A DNA stretch of 64,000 nucleotides from QHVT01 sp036389275. Its GTDB lineage: Bacteria; Acidobacteriota; Thermoanaerobaculia; Gp7-AA8. The position numbers were made by a program, and so were the translations under genes. Each line of letters opens with the position of its first letter. The first letter of the stretch is position 1. The stretch spans positions 22,020 through 86,019 of the forward strand of contig DASVQE010000029.1 of the NCBI GenBank assembly GCA_036389275.1, given 5' to 3'. The notes beneath the pieces are model-generated. The model was not told the origin of the DNA and searched no databases. It was given only the letters and a program-made list of their open reading frames with translations. Shown here one piece after another: positions 40,691 to 48,571 of this stretch.

Positions 40691-41467
40691 CTACATCCCG
40701 GTGACCTTCGCCGACTTCGCGTACAGCATGCGCGTCACGGCGAAGCCGATCAGGATCGTGGCGAAGAGGCAGAGGTCGCGATACTGGTTGCCGTACATGG
40801 TCGGGTAGTGATTGCTGATCATCGTGAAGATCAGCGGGACCGACATGTAGGTGTTCTGGCGCGATCGGAGGCCGGCCGTGGCCACTTCGCCCGCGTCGGG
40901 CGCGGTGCCCGCCTTCGTCGCGGCGATGATCCGCTTCTGGTACGGCCAGATGATCATCCAGACGTTCGCGGCCATCATCGTGCCGAAGATCGCGCCGGTG
41001 TGGATGTAGAGCGCGCGGCCGCTGAAGTGCCCGACGTACTCGAGGAAGAAGTAGACGCCGGCGAAGAGGATCAGGCAGATCGTGCTCGCCACGACGACGT
41101 TCTTGATCGCCTTCAGGATGAAGTTGTAGATCAGGAAGCCGAGGACCAGCGTCACCAGGACGATGGCCAGCCAGAGCCACGGATTGCCGATGCTCGGATC
41201 GTCGAAGACGATGCGGCCGTGGTAGTAGATGAGGCCCGCGAGCAGCAGGCCGGTGATCCAGGTCCAGGCGGCGCCCCAGCGGAACCAGTAGAGCGCGCGC
41301 GGCATCAGTTCGGGTACGACCAGCTTCTTGTTGTCAGCGGTGAGCGTCTTCGCGAAATGCGCGTTGACCCAGTTGAAAAAGTAGAGGTGACCGATCCAGG
41401 TGATGCCGGCCACCACGTGCGCCCAGCGCAGAATCAGTTGGATGGTGTTATTGACTTCCGGATTCAT
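40691..41467 (-). CDS. Urate hydroxylase PuuD-like membrane protein (membrane domain only)
   Basis: 258 aa with seven to eight hydrophobic helices. I-L-R-W-A-H-V-V-A-G-I-T-W-I-G, Y-W-F-R-W-G-A-A-W-T-W and N-V-W-M-I-I-W-P-Y-Q-K match the PuuD N-terminal membrane domain (urate oxidase N-terminal family). PuuD in purine degraders has an additional C-terminal cytochrome c, which is missing here, and no other purine genes are nearby. So urate oxidation is uncertain; a general heme or respiratory membrane role is possible. GGGAGGAG precedes the ATG. Confidence 0.8.
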   Translation of the reverse strand: MNPEVNNTIQLILRWAHVVAGITWIGHLYFFNWVNAHFAKTLTADNKKLVVPELMPRALYWFRWGAAWTWITGLLLAGLIYYHGRIVFDDPSIGNPWLWLAIVLVTLVLGFLIYNFILKAIKNVVVASTICLILFAGVYFFLEYVGHFSGRALYIHTGAIFGTMMAANVWMIIWPYQKRIIAATKAGTAPDAGEVATAGLRSRQNTYMSVPLIFTMISNHYPTMYGNQYRDLCLFATILIGFAVTRMLYAKSAKVTGM

Positions 41468-41521
41468 GCAGTGCTTCTCCTCCCCCGTTCATCGGTTGTG
41501 GGATAGCCTGCGTCGGATTAT

Positions 41522-42226
41522 ATGAGCGATTGCAGCGGAACCGTTGCCATTGTCACCGGCGCATCGCGCGGGATCGGACGCAGCACCGCGGAGCTGTTCG
41601 CGCGTCGCGGCGCGCGCGTCGCCGCCTTCGCGCGCTCGGCGGAAATGCTCGCCGAGATCGCCGCGCCGTTCGGCGAGAACATGCTGGCTGTCGCCGGCGA
41701 CGTCGCCAACGCCGACGACGTCGAACGCCTCTTCGCCACCGTCGAGTCGCGCTTCGGCGCGTCCGACGTGCTGGTCAACAACGCCGGCACGATCGAGGTG
41801 GCACGGCTCGAGGCGATGACGCCCGAGCAGTGGCAGCGCACCTTCGACGTCAACGTCACCGCGGTCTATCTCGCCTGCCGCCGCGCGCTGCCGTCGATGC
41901 GCGCGCGCGGACGCGGCGCGATCGTGAACGTCGCCTCGATCTCCGGCGTGGTCGGTCCCGAAAAGTTCCCCGGCTTCGCCGCCTACTGTGCGAGCAAAGG
42001 GGCGGTGATCTCGCTGACCGAGGCGCTGGCGGTGGAGGTGAAGGACGCCGGGGTGCGCGTGAACTGCGTGAGCCCCGGCTCGGTCGACACGCCGATGTGG
42101 GCCGCGGTGAGCGGCGGCGCGCCGGCCTCGATGACGCCGGAGGAGATCGCCGAAACGATCCTGTTTCTTGCAAGCGACCGCTCCCGTCCGATGAACGGGC
42201 AGAACCTCCATGTCTACTCCGCCTGA
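41522..42226 (+). CDS. Short-chain dehydrogenase/reductase
   Basis: 234 aa. The NAD(P) motif T-G-A-S-R-G-I-G, N-N-A-G, the catalytic Ser (V-A-S-I-S-G) and Y-C-A-S-K of the active site, and P-G-S-V-D-T-P are in order. It resembles FabG-like reductases; the substrate is unknown. The gene overlaps alr by 17 bp. TAGCCT lies 12 nt before the ATG, a little far for a leaderless promoter. Confidence 0.92.
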   Translation: MSDCSGTVAIVTGASRGIGRSTAELFARRGARVAAFARSAEMLAEIAAPFGENMLAVAGDVANADDVERLFATVESRFGASDVLVNNAGTIEVARLEAMTPEQWQRTFDVNVTAVYLACRRALPSMRARGRGAIVNVASISGVVGPEKFPGFAAYCASKGAVISLTEALAVEVKDAGVRVNCVSPGSVDTPMWAAVSGGAPASMTPEEIAETILFLASDRSRPMNGQNLHVYSA

Positions 42227-43352
42227 CTGGCGCCCCACCTGGGCCGAGATCGATCTCCGCGCGTACGACCGCAACATCGCCGCGGTGCAGGCGCGCCTGC
42301 CGGAAGGTTCGCGCATCATCGCTGTGCTGAAGGCCGACGGCTACGGCCACGGAGCGGTGCAGCTCGCGCGGCGCTGCGCCGCGAACGGCGTGGCCATGAT
42401 CGCCACCTCGCTGCTCGAGGAAGCGCTCGAGCTCCGCCGCGCCGGCATCGCGCTGCCGCTGCTCACCATCGGCCCGTTGACGCCGACGCAAGTACGGATT
42501 GCCGTAGATGCGGACATCCGGATGGGTGTCCTCGGCCCGGAGCAGCTCGAATCAGTGGTCGAAGTCGCGCGCGAGCGCGAGGCCGCCATCCATCTGAAGC
42601 TCGACAGCGGCATGGGACGCATGGGCATCATCGAGGCGGAGCTGCCGCGCGCGATCGAGCTGCTGCGATCGGCGCCGCGGTTGCGCGTCGAAGCGATCTA
42701 CACCCACTTCGCGAACGCCGACGATGCCGCCGATCCATTCACCGAACAGCAGCTCGCGCGCTACGAGTCGATGCTGGCGGCGCTGCGCGAGGCCGGCATC
42801 GACGCGCCGCTGCACCACACCTCGAACAGCTCCGCCACGATGCGCGGGCTCGTCGCGCCGGGCGATTTCTGCCGCGTCGGGCTCGTGCTCCTCGGCGCCG
42901 ACACGCTCGGTCCCGGCTCGCGCCTCGAGCCGGTGATGCGCTGGCGCACCGAGATCGCGCGGCTCAAGGAGCTGCCGGCCGGCCACGCCATCGGCTACGG
43001 CACGACGTTTCACACGCGGCGCGTCAGCCGCATCGCAACGTTGCCGGTCGGTTACGCCGACGGCTACACTCGGCGTCTCTCGAATCGCGCCGAGGTGCTG
43101 GTGCGCGGGCGGCGGGCGCCGGTGGTCGGGCGCGTGTCGATGGACATGGTCACCATCGACGTCACCGACATCGACGCTGCCGTCGGCGACGAGGTCGTGC
43201 TCCTCGGCACGCAAGGCGCGTCGGAGATCGCCGTCGCGGAGCTCGCGGCGAAACTTGATACGATCCCGTACGAGGTGTTCTGCAAAGTCAGCGCGCGCGT
43301 GCCGCGCGTCTATCCCGACGTTGCCGAGACGCGCTCGCGATTCGACGCATGA
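42210..43352 (+). CDS. alr: Alanine racemase
   Basis: 380 aa. The pyridoxal-phosphate lysine is K41 in V-L-K-A-D-G-Y-G-H-G, and the second catalytic base is Tyr263 in A-I-G-Y-G-T-T-F. The C-terminal S-M-D-M-V-T-I-D-V-T and G-D-E-V-V-L-L-G are typical. It supplies D-alanine for peptidoglycan. It overlaps the SDR by 17 bp and mlaE by 4 bp, so it is embedded in a cell-envelope operon. Confidence 0.96.
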   Translation: MSTPPDWRPTWAEIDLRAYDRNIAAVQARLPEGSRIIAVLKADGYGHGAVQLARRCAANGVAMIATSLLEEALELRRAGIALPLLTIGPLTPTQVRIAVDADIRMGVLGPEQLESVVEVAREREAAIHLKLDSGMGRMGIIEAELPRAIELLRSAPRLRVEAIYTHFANADDAADPFTEQQLARYESMLAALREAGIDAPLHHTSNSSATMRGLVAPGDFCRVGLVLLGADTLGPGSRLEPVMRWRTEIARLKELPAGHAIGYGTTFHTRRVSRIATLPVGYADGYTRRLSNRAEVLVRGRRAPVVGRVSMDMVTIDVTDIDAAVGDEVVLLGTQGASEIAVAELAAKLDTIPYEVFCKVSARVPRVYPDVAETRSRFDA

Positions 43353-44119
43353 CCGCCATTCTCGACCGCATCGGCCTCGTTTTCCTGCGCGTCTTCGAGC
43401 AGACCGGGCTCTGGTTCGACGCGCTCTGGCGCACCGTCGCCTGGATCTTTCGCCCGCCGTGGGAGATTCGCGAGTGGCTCCGGCAGATGGTGCGCGTCGG
43501 CTGGGACTCGATGCCGGTGGTCTTCCTCACCACGATGTTCACCGGCATGGTGCTGGCGCTGCAGACGTATCAGGGATTCCAGCGCGTGCACGCCGAGCAG
43601 TTCGTGGCCAGCGTCGTAGCGCTGGCGATGCTGCGCGAGCTCTCGCCCGTGCTGGTCGGCCTCATGGTCACAGGCCGCGTCGGCTCGTCGATGGCCGCGG
43701 AGATTGGCACCATGCGCGTCACCGAGCAGATCGACGCGCTCACCGCGCTCGCCACCGATCCGATGCACTACCTCTTCGTGCCGCGCGTTGTCGCCGGCGT
43801 GATCATGCTCCCGTTCCTGGTCGTCCTCGGCGACGCCCTCGGCATCTACGGCGGCTACCTCGTCAGCGTGAAGCTGATGCACACGAATCCGGTCGTCTAC
43901 CGCCAGAACACCTACCAGTTCCTCGACATGGGCGACCTCTGGAGCGGCCTGGTGAAGGCGGCCGCGTTCGGCCTGATCCTCACCCTCACCGGTTGCGTGC
44001 GCGGCTACTACACCACCGGCGGCGCCGAAGGCGTCGGCCGCGCCACGACGTACGCGGTCGTCTCCGCATCGCTCATCATCCTGCTGAGCGACTTCTTCCT
44101 GACCAAGCTCCTCTTCTGA
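43349..44119 (+). CDS. mlaE: MlaE-family lipid ABC transporter permease
   Basis: 256 aa with five to six membrane helices. The family motifs are F-L-T-T-M-F-T-G-M-V-L-A-L-Q, E-L-S-P-V-L-V-G-L-M-V-T-G-R-V-G-S-S-M-A-A-E-I-G-T-M-R-V-T-E-Q-I-D-A-L and P-R-V-V-A-G-V. It is the permease of a phospholipid transporter between inner and outer membranes. mlaF follows with a one-base overlap, but the usual MCE substrate-binding gene (mlaD) is absent here and must lie elsewhere. Confidence 0.95.
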   Translation: MTAILDRIGLVFLRVFEQTGLWFDALWRTVAWIFRPPWEIREWLRQMVRVGWDSMPVVFLTTMFTGMVLALQTYQGFQRVHAEQFVASVVALAMLRELSPVLVGLMVTGRVGSSMAAEIGTMRVTEQIDALTALATDPMHYLFVPRVVAGVIMLPFLVVLGDALGIYGGYLVSVKLMHTNPVVYRQNTYQFLDMGDLWSGLVKAAAFGLILTLTGCVRGYYTTGGAEGVGRATTYAVVSASLIILLSDFFLTKLLF

Positions 44120-44865
44120 TGATCTCGCTCCAGCACGTCTACAAAGCCTTCGACGGCCGGCAGGTCCTGCGCGACATGTCCATCGACGTCGCCAGCGGCG
44201 AGTCGGTGGTGATCGTCGGCGGCTCCGGCACCGGCAAGAGCGTCACGCTCAAGCACATCATCGGCCTGCTGCGTCCCGACAAGGGACGGGTGATCGTCGA
44301 CGGCACGGACATCACCACGCTCAAGGACGTCGAGCTGAATCGCTTCCGCCGCCGCTTCGGGATGGCCTTTCAGGAAGGCGCGCTCTTCGACTCGATGTCG
44401 GTGTTCGAGAACATCGCCTTTCCGCTGCGCCGCCACACGAAGATGAGCGAGAAAGAGATCGCCGCGCGCGTCGAGGAGTGTCTCGAGCAGGTGCATCTGC
44501 ACGGCGTCGAGAAGAAGCGTCCGTCGGAGCTCTCCGGCGGCATGCGGCGGCGAGTCGGCTTCGCGCGCGCCATCTCGCTCAAGCCGGAGATCCTGCTCTT
44601 CGACGAGCCGACTACGGGGCTCGATCCGGTGATCAGCGACGTCGTGGCGGAGCTGATTACGGAGATGGACAAGAAGCTTGGCACCACGACCGTAACGATC
44701 ACGCACGACATGAAAGTGGCGTTCAAGATCGCCGACCGCGTGGCCATGCTCTACAACGGCAGCATCGTCGAACAGGGCACGCCGGCGCAGTTTCAGGCGT
44801 CGACCAATCCGATCGTGCGGCAGTTCATCGAGGGCCGCGCCGACGGTCCGCTGACCGATCAATAG
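44119..44865 (+). CDS. mlaF: MlaF-family ABC transporter ATPase
   Basis: 248 aa. Walker A G-G-S-G-T-G-K-S, Q-loop A-F-Q-E-G-A-L-F-D-S-M-S, signature L-S-G-G-M-R-R-R and Walker B I-L-L-F-D-E-P-T-T-G-L-D-P are intact. The M-R-R-R variant after L-S-G-G is typical of MlaF. It drives lipid transport with MlaE. The stop is followed by an A-run and a hairpin that ends transcription from the other side. Confidence 0.95.
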   Translation: MISLQHVYKAFDGRQVLRDMSIDVASGESVVIVGGSGTGKSVTLKHIIGLLRPDKGRVIVDGTDITTLKDVELNRFRRRFGMAFQEGALFDSMSVFENIAFPLRRHTKMSEKEIAARVEECLEQVHLHGVEKKRPSELSGGMRRRVGFARAISLKPEILLFDEPTTGLDPVISDVVAELITEMDKKLGTTTVTITHDMKVAFKIADRVAMLYNGSIVEQGTPAQFQASTNPIVRQFIEGRADGPLTDQ

Positions 44866-44869
44866 AACG

Positions 44870-44900
44870 AAAAAAAAGGCGCGGCCCATGGCCGCGCCTT
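44870..44900 (-). terminator. Rho-independent terminator of the Thr-rich lipoprotein gene
   Basis: An 11-bp stem (AAGGCGCGGCC / GGCCGCGCCTT, loop CAT, 44876-44900) is followed on the minus strand by a run of eight T. It lies 34 bp after the lipoprotein stop. Read from the plus strand the hairpin has no T-run, so it would stop mlaF only weakly. Confidence 0.85.
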
Positions 44901-44933
44901 GTGACACACACTCGTACGGGTGACCGGACCTGA

Positions 44934-45506
44934 TTAATCCTTGCGCATACGGCGGCGCGAAGAAGTCGTCGTGGTGGTCGTGTCCGTGTTGGTGTTGGTG
45001 TCGGTGTTCATCGTCGAGCTGGTGTTGCTCTGCGTGTCGGTCTGCATGCTCGAGGACGAGGTCATCGGGACCGTGGTGGTCTCGGTGCGGGTGGTGGTGT
45101 CGACGGTGCTGACGCTCGGCGTCGTGTCGACGGTGGTGGTGCTGGTGTTCGTGTTCAGCGAGGCGGTCGTGTCGGTGTTGTAGGCGACGGTGCCGTTGTC
45201 CGACGTGGTCACGCTCGTGCGGCTCTTCTCAGGAACGATGTTGACGTTCGTGTTCGTGCCGGTCGTGGTCGGGTTGCCCTGTCCCGGGGCGGCGCTGGAC
45301 GAATAGATGTTGCCGTCGCTGTCGACCTTGGCCGGGCCGGGCGCCGGAGCGACCGTGGCGGACTGTCCGGACTGTTCCGGACGAACCTGGACGACGTCGT
45401 TGTCATTCGGGAGGCCGGCCTGATCCGAGTGCGCGCACGCGCCGACCAGCAGGAGAGCCGCGAACGCAGCCGCGGCGGCAGTGTTGTGCATCAGTTTCTT
45501 CATCAT
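44934..45506 (-). CDS. Lipoprotein with long Thr/Ser/Asn-rich tail
   Basis: 190 aa. A lipoprotein signal (M-M-K-K-L-M-H-N-T-A-A-A-A-A-F-A-A-L-L-L-V-G-A-C) precedes a short Pro/Gln region and then about 100 residues of low-complexity Thr, Ser, Asn and Asp (T-N-T-N-T-D-T-T-T-T). It ends with a basic S-R-R-R-M-R-K-D. It is likely an unstructured, perhaps O-glycosylated, envelope protein; the function is unknown. It has its own terminator and is divergent from xseA. AGAGGAG lies about 10 nt before the ATG. Confidence 0.8.
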   Translation of the reverse strand: MMKKLMHNTAAAAAFAALLLVGACAHSDQAGLPNDNDVVQVRPEQSGQSATVAPAPGPAKVDSDGNIYSSSAAPGQGNPTTTGTNTNVNIVPEKSRTSVTTSDNGTVAYNTDTTASLNTNTSTTTVDTTPSVSTVDTTTRTETTTVPMTSSSSMQTDTQSNTSSTMNTDTNTNTDTTTTTTSSRRRMRKD

Positions 45507-45547
45507 GGTCTCTGACTCCTCTGAAAAATTTTTCTTAGAATCTTCTT

Positions 45548-45563
45548 GGCCACCCGTGTGGCC
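45548..45563. promoter_or_regulatory. Small palindrome in the lipoprotein/xseA divergent region
   Basis: GGCCAC-CCGT-GTGGCC, 6-bp arms, lies between the two divergent genes in an AT-richer stretch. It could be an operator. There is no other support. Confidence 0.25.
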
Positions 45564-45622
45564 GACGCTCTTCAGTAGGGCAAAACGCTTGCCTAGTTAT
45601 TTGATTGAGCCGGACGCGGCCG

Positions 45623-45628
45623 TATGAT
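45623..45628 (+). promoter_or_regulatory. -10 element (TATGAT) deciding the xseA start
   Basis: TATGAT ends 10 nt before the ATG at 45639. It contains the upstream candidate ATG at 45624, so that start would not be in the mRNA if this promoter is used. Confidence 0.45.
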
Positions 45629-45638
45629 GCAGAGACCG

Positions 45639-46952
45639 ATGCAGACCACTTCCGAGCCGCGCGTCTACTCCGTTTCCGACCTGCTGCGGCAGATCAATCT
45701 CGACCTCTTTCGCTACAACGACATCTCCGTCGAAGGGGAGGTCACGAACTTCGTCCGCTCCGCCGCCGGGCATCTCTACTTCACGCTGAAAGACGCCCGC
45801 GCGCAGATGCGCATCGTGCTCTTCGCCACGCACGCGCGCTTCCTCCGCTTCCGCATCGAGAATGGCCTGCAACTGGTCGTGCGCGGACGGCTGACGGTGT
45901 ACGAGCAGAAGGGTGAGCTGCAACTGAACGCGGTGGCCGCGGAGCCGGCCGGGCTCGGCGCGTTGCAGCTCGCCTTCGAACAGCTCAAGCAGCGGCTCGC
46001 GGCGGAAGGGCTCTTCGACGCCGATCGCAAGAAGCCGATCCCGATGCTGCCGCAGCGCATCGCCGTGGTCACCAGCCCGACCGGCGCGGCCATCCGCGAC
46101 GTGCTGCACGTGCTCGGCCGCCGCTTCGACGGGCTCTCGCTGCACGTCTATCCGGTGCGCGTGCAAGGTGCCGCCGCCGCGCGCGAGATCGCCTCGGCGC
46201 TCAAGCATCTGTCGCGCTGGAAGCTGCACGACGTCGTGCTGATCTGCCGCGGCGGAGGCTCGCTCGAGGATCTCTGGGCGTTCAACGAGGAGATCGTCGC
46301 CCGGGCCGTGGCCGCGTGCGAGCTGCCGACGATCTCCGGCGTCGGCCACGAAACGGACTTCACGATCTGCGACTTCGTGGCCGACCTGCGCGCGCCGACG
46401 CCATCCGCCGCCGCGGAGATCGTGATCCGCGCGAAGAGCGAGATCTGTACGCAGATCGATCACATGACGCGCCGCGTGCGCCACATCATCGAGAGCCGCG
46501 TGCGCAACTACCGCCACGAGCTGCGCCACCTGGCGTCGTCCGACCGCCTCGGCCTCGTGCCGCGCCGCATCGCCGCCGCGCGCGACCGCCTCGAGCGCCG
46601 CCGCGTCCTGCTCTACCGCATGCTCGACGCGCGCGCCCGCACGCTCCGCCGCCGCCTGGCCGCCTGCGACGAGCCGCTGGCCCGCTACCCGACGCGCATC
46701 GCCCGCGACCGCGAGCGCCTGCGCGCCACCGCCGCCACGCTCAACGCCGTCTCGCCGCTGTCCGTCCTCTCGCGCGGCTACGCCATCGCCTTCTCCAAAA
46801 CCCGCCGCGGCCGCAAGCCGATCTACGACTCCGCGCAGGTGAAAGTAGGCGAGCCGATCGAAGTCCAGCTCCGCAAAGGCCGCCTCGAAGCGACCGTCGA
46901 CCGCCACACGCTGGGAGTGGAAAGCTTGTGGCCGGTCGGGGACGAGGGATGA
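45639..46952 (+). CDS. xseA: Exodeoxyribonuclease VII large subunit
   Basis: 437 aa. The N-terminal OB-fold (Y-S-V-S-D-L-L-R-Q-I-N...V-E-G-E-V-T-N-F) is followed by the catalytic domain with A-V-V-T-S-P-T-G-A-A-I-R-D, C-R-G-G-G-S-L-E-D-L-W-A-F-N and G-V-G-H-E-T-D-F-T-I-C-D. The Arg/His-rich coiled-coil follows and a short C-terminal domain with S-R-G-Y-A-I ends it. With XseB it degrades single-stranded DNA. An ATG at 45624 would add five residues. The last codons (G-D-E-G) run into the ATGAGG-type repeats, and about 200 bp of its 3' end are duplicated just downstream. Confidence 0.94.
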   Translation: MQTTSEPRVYSVSDLLRQINLDLFRYNDISVEGEVTNFVRSAAGHLYFTLKDARAQMRIVLFATHARFLRFRIENGLQLVVRGRLTVYEQKGELQLNAVAAEPAGLGALQLAFEQLKQRLAAEGLFDADRKKPIPMLPQRIAVVTSPTGAAIRDVLHVLGRRFDGLSLHVYPVRVQGAAAAREIASALKHLSRWKLHDVVLICRGGGSLEDLWAFNEEIVARAVAACELPTISGVGHETDFTICDFVADLRAPTPSAAAEIVIRAKSEICTQIDHMTRRVRHIIESRVRNYRHELRHLASSDRLGLVPRRIAAARDRLERRRVLLYRMLDARARTLRRRLAACDEPLARYPTRIARDRERLRATAATLNAVSPLSVLSRGYAIAFSKTRRGRKPIYDSAQVKVGEPIEVQLRKGRLEATVDRHTLGVESLWPVGDEG

Positions 46953-46982
46953 GGTGACGAGGCATGAGGCATGAGGCATGAG
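46948..46982. repeat. ATGAGGC heptamer repeats after xseA
   Basis: About four imperfect units of ATGAGGC/GACGAGG directly follow and partly include the xseA stop. They mark the left border of the duplicated segment. Confidence 0.7.
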
Positions 46983-46985
46983 CGC

Positions 46986-47185
46986 GCCGCTGTCCGTGCT
47001 CTCGCGCGCTACGCCATCGCCTTCTCCAAACCCCGCCGCGGCCGCAAGCCGATCTACGACTCCGCACAGGTCAAAGTCGGCAGCCGATCGAAGTCCAGCT
47101 CCGCAAAGGCCGCCTCGAAGCCACGGTTTCGATCGCACACGCTGGGAGTGGAAAGCATGTGGCCGGTCGGTGACGAGGGATGAGG
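46986..47185 (+). pseudogene. Decayed duplicate of the xseA 3' end
   Basis: The segment matches 46754-46954 with about 90 percent identity by eye, from GCCGCTGTCCGT to GACGAGGGATGAGG. Single-base deletions (for example GCGGCTACG to GCGCTACG and GGCGAGCCG to GGCAGCCG) break the frame. ATGAGGC-type repeats flank it on both sides. It is not a gene. Confidence 0.88.
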
Positions 47186-47376
47186 TACGAGGTGTGAGGC
47201 ATGAGGTATGAGGCATGAGCCGTGAGGCAGTGAGTGCCCGATGCCGCGAAGTGACTCATACCTCATCCCTCATCCCTCATACCTCGTTGAAAGGTATGAG
47301 GCATGAGCCATGAGGCACGATGCCGCGCAGCGACTCATCCCTCATCCCTCATCCCTCATCCCTCATACCTCTTCTC
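47178..47376. repeat. Two inverted tandem-repeat hairpin elements before xseB
   Basis: Element 1 is ATGAGGC-type units at 47178-47232, a centre with GATGCCGCGAAGTGACTC, then CCTCATC-type units at 47252-47287. Element 2 is ATGAGGC units at 47292-47322, a similar centre (GATGCCGCGCAGCGACTC), then CCTCATC units at 47332-47376. The units are 7 bp. The architecture equals that of the hflX and hemC elements but the unit differs. The xseB -10 begins 5 nt after the right end. Confidence 0.85.
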
Positions 47377-47381
47377 TCTGC

Positions 47382-47387
47382 TATAAC
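47382..47387 (+). promoter_or_regulatory. Leaderless -10 element (TATAAC) for xseB
   Basis: TATAAC ends 6 nt before the ATG at 47394. It gives xseB and the downstream isoprenoid genes a promoter independent of xseA. Confidence 0.45.
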
Positions 47388-47393
47388 GCGCCG

Positions 47394-47660
47394 ATGGCCG
47401 CGCGCAGCAAGTCGAATGATTTCGAGAAGGCGTTCAAGGATCTCGAGAAGATCGTGCAGCGTCTCGAGAGCGAGGAGCTGCCGCTCGACGAGTCGCTGCA
47501 ACTCTTCGAAGAAGGGATCCGGCTCTCGCGCTTCTGCCACCAGCGGCTCGAGGACGTGGAGAAGAAGATCGAGCTGATTCTGGCGGACGCGAAAGGGCAG
47601 CCGGTCATCGAGCCGTTCGAGGATGAGGAGCTGCACGACGACGAGGAAGTCGTCGAGTGA
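47394..47660 (+). CDS. xseB: Exodeoxyribonuclease VII small subunit
   Basis: 88 aa, the usual length. F-E-K-A-F-K-D-L-E-K-I-V-Q-R-L-E-S-E-E-L-P-L-D-E-S-L-Q-L-F-E-E-G-I is the family core helix pair; the tail is acidic. Several copies bind XseA. The ATG is chosen because longer in-frame starts lie in the repeat. The stop overlaps the ispA GTG by 4 bp. Confidence 0.95.
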   Translation: MAARSKSNDFEKAFKDLEKIVQRLESEELPLDESLQLFEEGIRLSRFCHQRLEDVEKKIELILADAKGQPVIEPFEDEELHDDEEVVE

Positions 47661-48562
47661 ATCTGCGCGAGTACCTCGACGAGAAGCGCGCCCTCGTCGA
47701 CCGCACGCTCGACCAGCATCTGCCGCCGGCCGCCACGCAGCCGCCGGTGATTCACGAGGCGATGCGTTACGCGGTCCTCGGCGGCGGCAAGCGCATCCGC
47801 CCGATCATCGCCATCGCCGCCGCCGAGGCATGCGGCGCGAACGTCGAGCCGCTGCTGATGCACCTCTGCGCGCTCGAGCTGATTCACACCTACTCGCTCG
47901 TGCACGACGATCTGCCGGCGCTCGACAACGACGATCTCCGCCGCGGCCGCAAGACCACGCACGTCGTGTTCGGCGAGGCGATGGCCGTGCTGACCGGCGA
48001 CGCGCTGCTGACCGAGGCGTTTGCGTGGCTGGCAACACCGCTCGCGGGAGTCGAGCCCGCGCGGCAGTTGCGCGCCGTCGCCGAAGTGGCAAGAGCGATC
48101 GACTCGACGGGCATGATCGGCGGCCAGGTGGCCGACCTCGTCGCGGAGCGCTCGCACGAAACCTCCACCGATCGCGACGCGCTGATTGCCGAGCTGCACT
48201 TCATCCATCGCAACAAGACCGGCCGCCTGATCACCGCCTCGGCGCTCCTCGGCGGCCTGCTCGCCGGCGCGAGCGAGCCGCAGCTCGAGGCGTTGCGCCG
48301 CTACGCCGACGCGCTCGGCCTGGCGTTTCAGATCGTCGACGATCTGCTCGACATCGAGGAGGCGTCGGCCACGCTCGGCAAGACCGCCGGCAAAGACGTC
48401 GCACAGGGAAAACTGACCTGGCCCGCGCTGCTGGGCGTGGAGAGTGCACGCGCCGAGGTGGGACGGCTCCTCGGAGTGGCCGAGGAGAACGGTGATAGCA
48501 TCACCGGTCCCGTGAATTACCTGGCGCCCATCGCACGTTACATTTGCGAGCGCCGTTCCTAG
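47657..48562 (+). CDS. ispA: Polyprenyl (geranyl/farnesyl) diphosphate synthase
   Basis: 301 aa. The first aspartate-rich motif is L-V-H-D-D-L-P-A-L-D-N-D-D (D-D-x4-D type) and the second is Q-I-V-D-D-L-L-D. G-G-G-K-R-I-R-P binds the diphosphate. The bulky residues before the first motif (H-T-Y-S-L) fit a short-chain, farnesyl-type product. It lies between xseB and dxs, the conserved order in many bacteria, so products of Dxs feed it indirectly. Confidence 0.94.
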   Translation: MNLREYLDEKRALVDRTLDQHLPPAATQPPVIHEAMRYAVLGGGKRIRPIIAIAAAEACGANVEPLLMHLCALELIHTYSLVHDDLPALDNDDLRRGRKTTHVVFGEAMAVLTGDALLTEAFAWLATPLAGVEPARQLRAVAEVARAIDSTGMIGGQVADLVAERSHETSTDRDALIAELHFIHRNKTGRLITASALLGGLLAGASEPQLEALRRYADALGLAFQIVDDLLDIEEASATLGKTAGKDVAQGKLTWPALLGVESARAEVGRLLGVAEENGDSITGPVNYLAPIARYICERRS

Positions 48563-48571
48563 GGACCCTTC

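Noticed and set aside
43349..44865. Complete Mla lipid transport operon
   Set aside because: Only permease and ATPase are present; the MCE protein and periplasmic partners are missing from the window.
44941..45183. Val-rich plus-strand ORF opposite the Thr-rich lipoprotein
   Set aside because: It is the complement of Thr/Asn/Asp codon runs and has no signal or start context.
46971..47211. A small gene downstream of xseA
   Set aside because: The sequence is a frameshifted copy of the xseA 3' end and runs into simple repeats.
47178..47376. CRISPR array
   Set aside because: The units are 7 bp, directly adjacent, without spacers and in both orientations. No cas gene is present.
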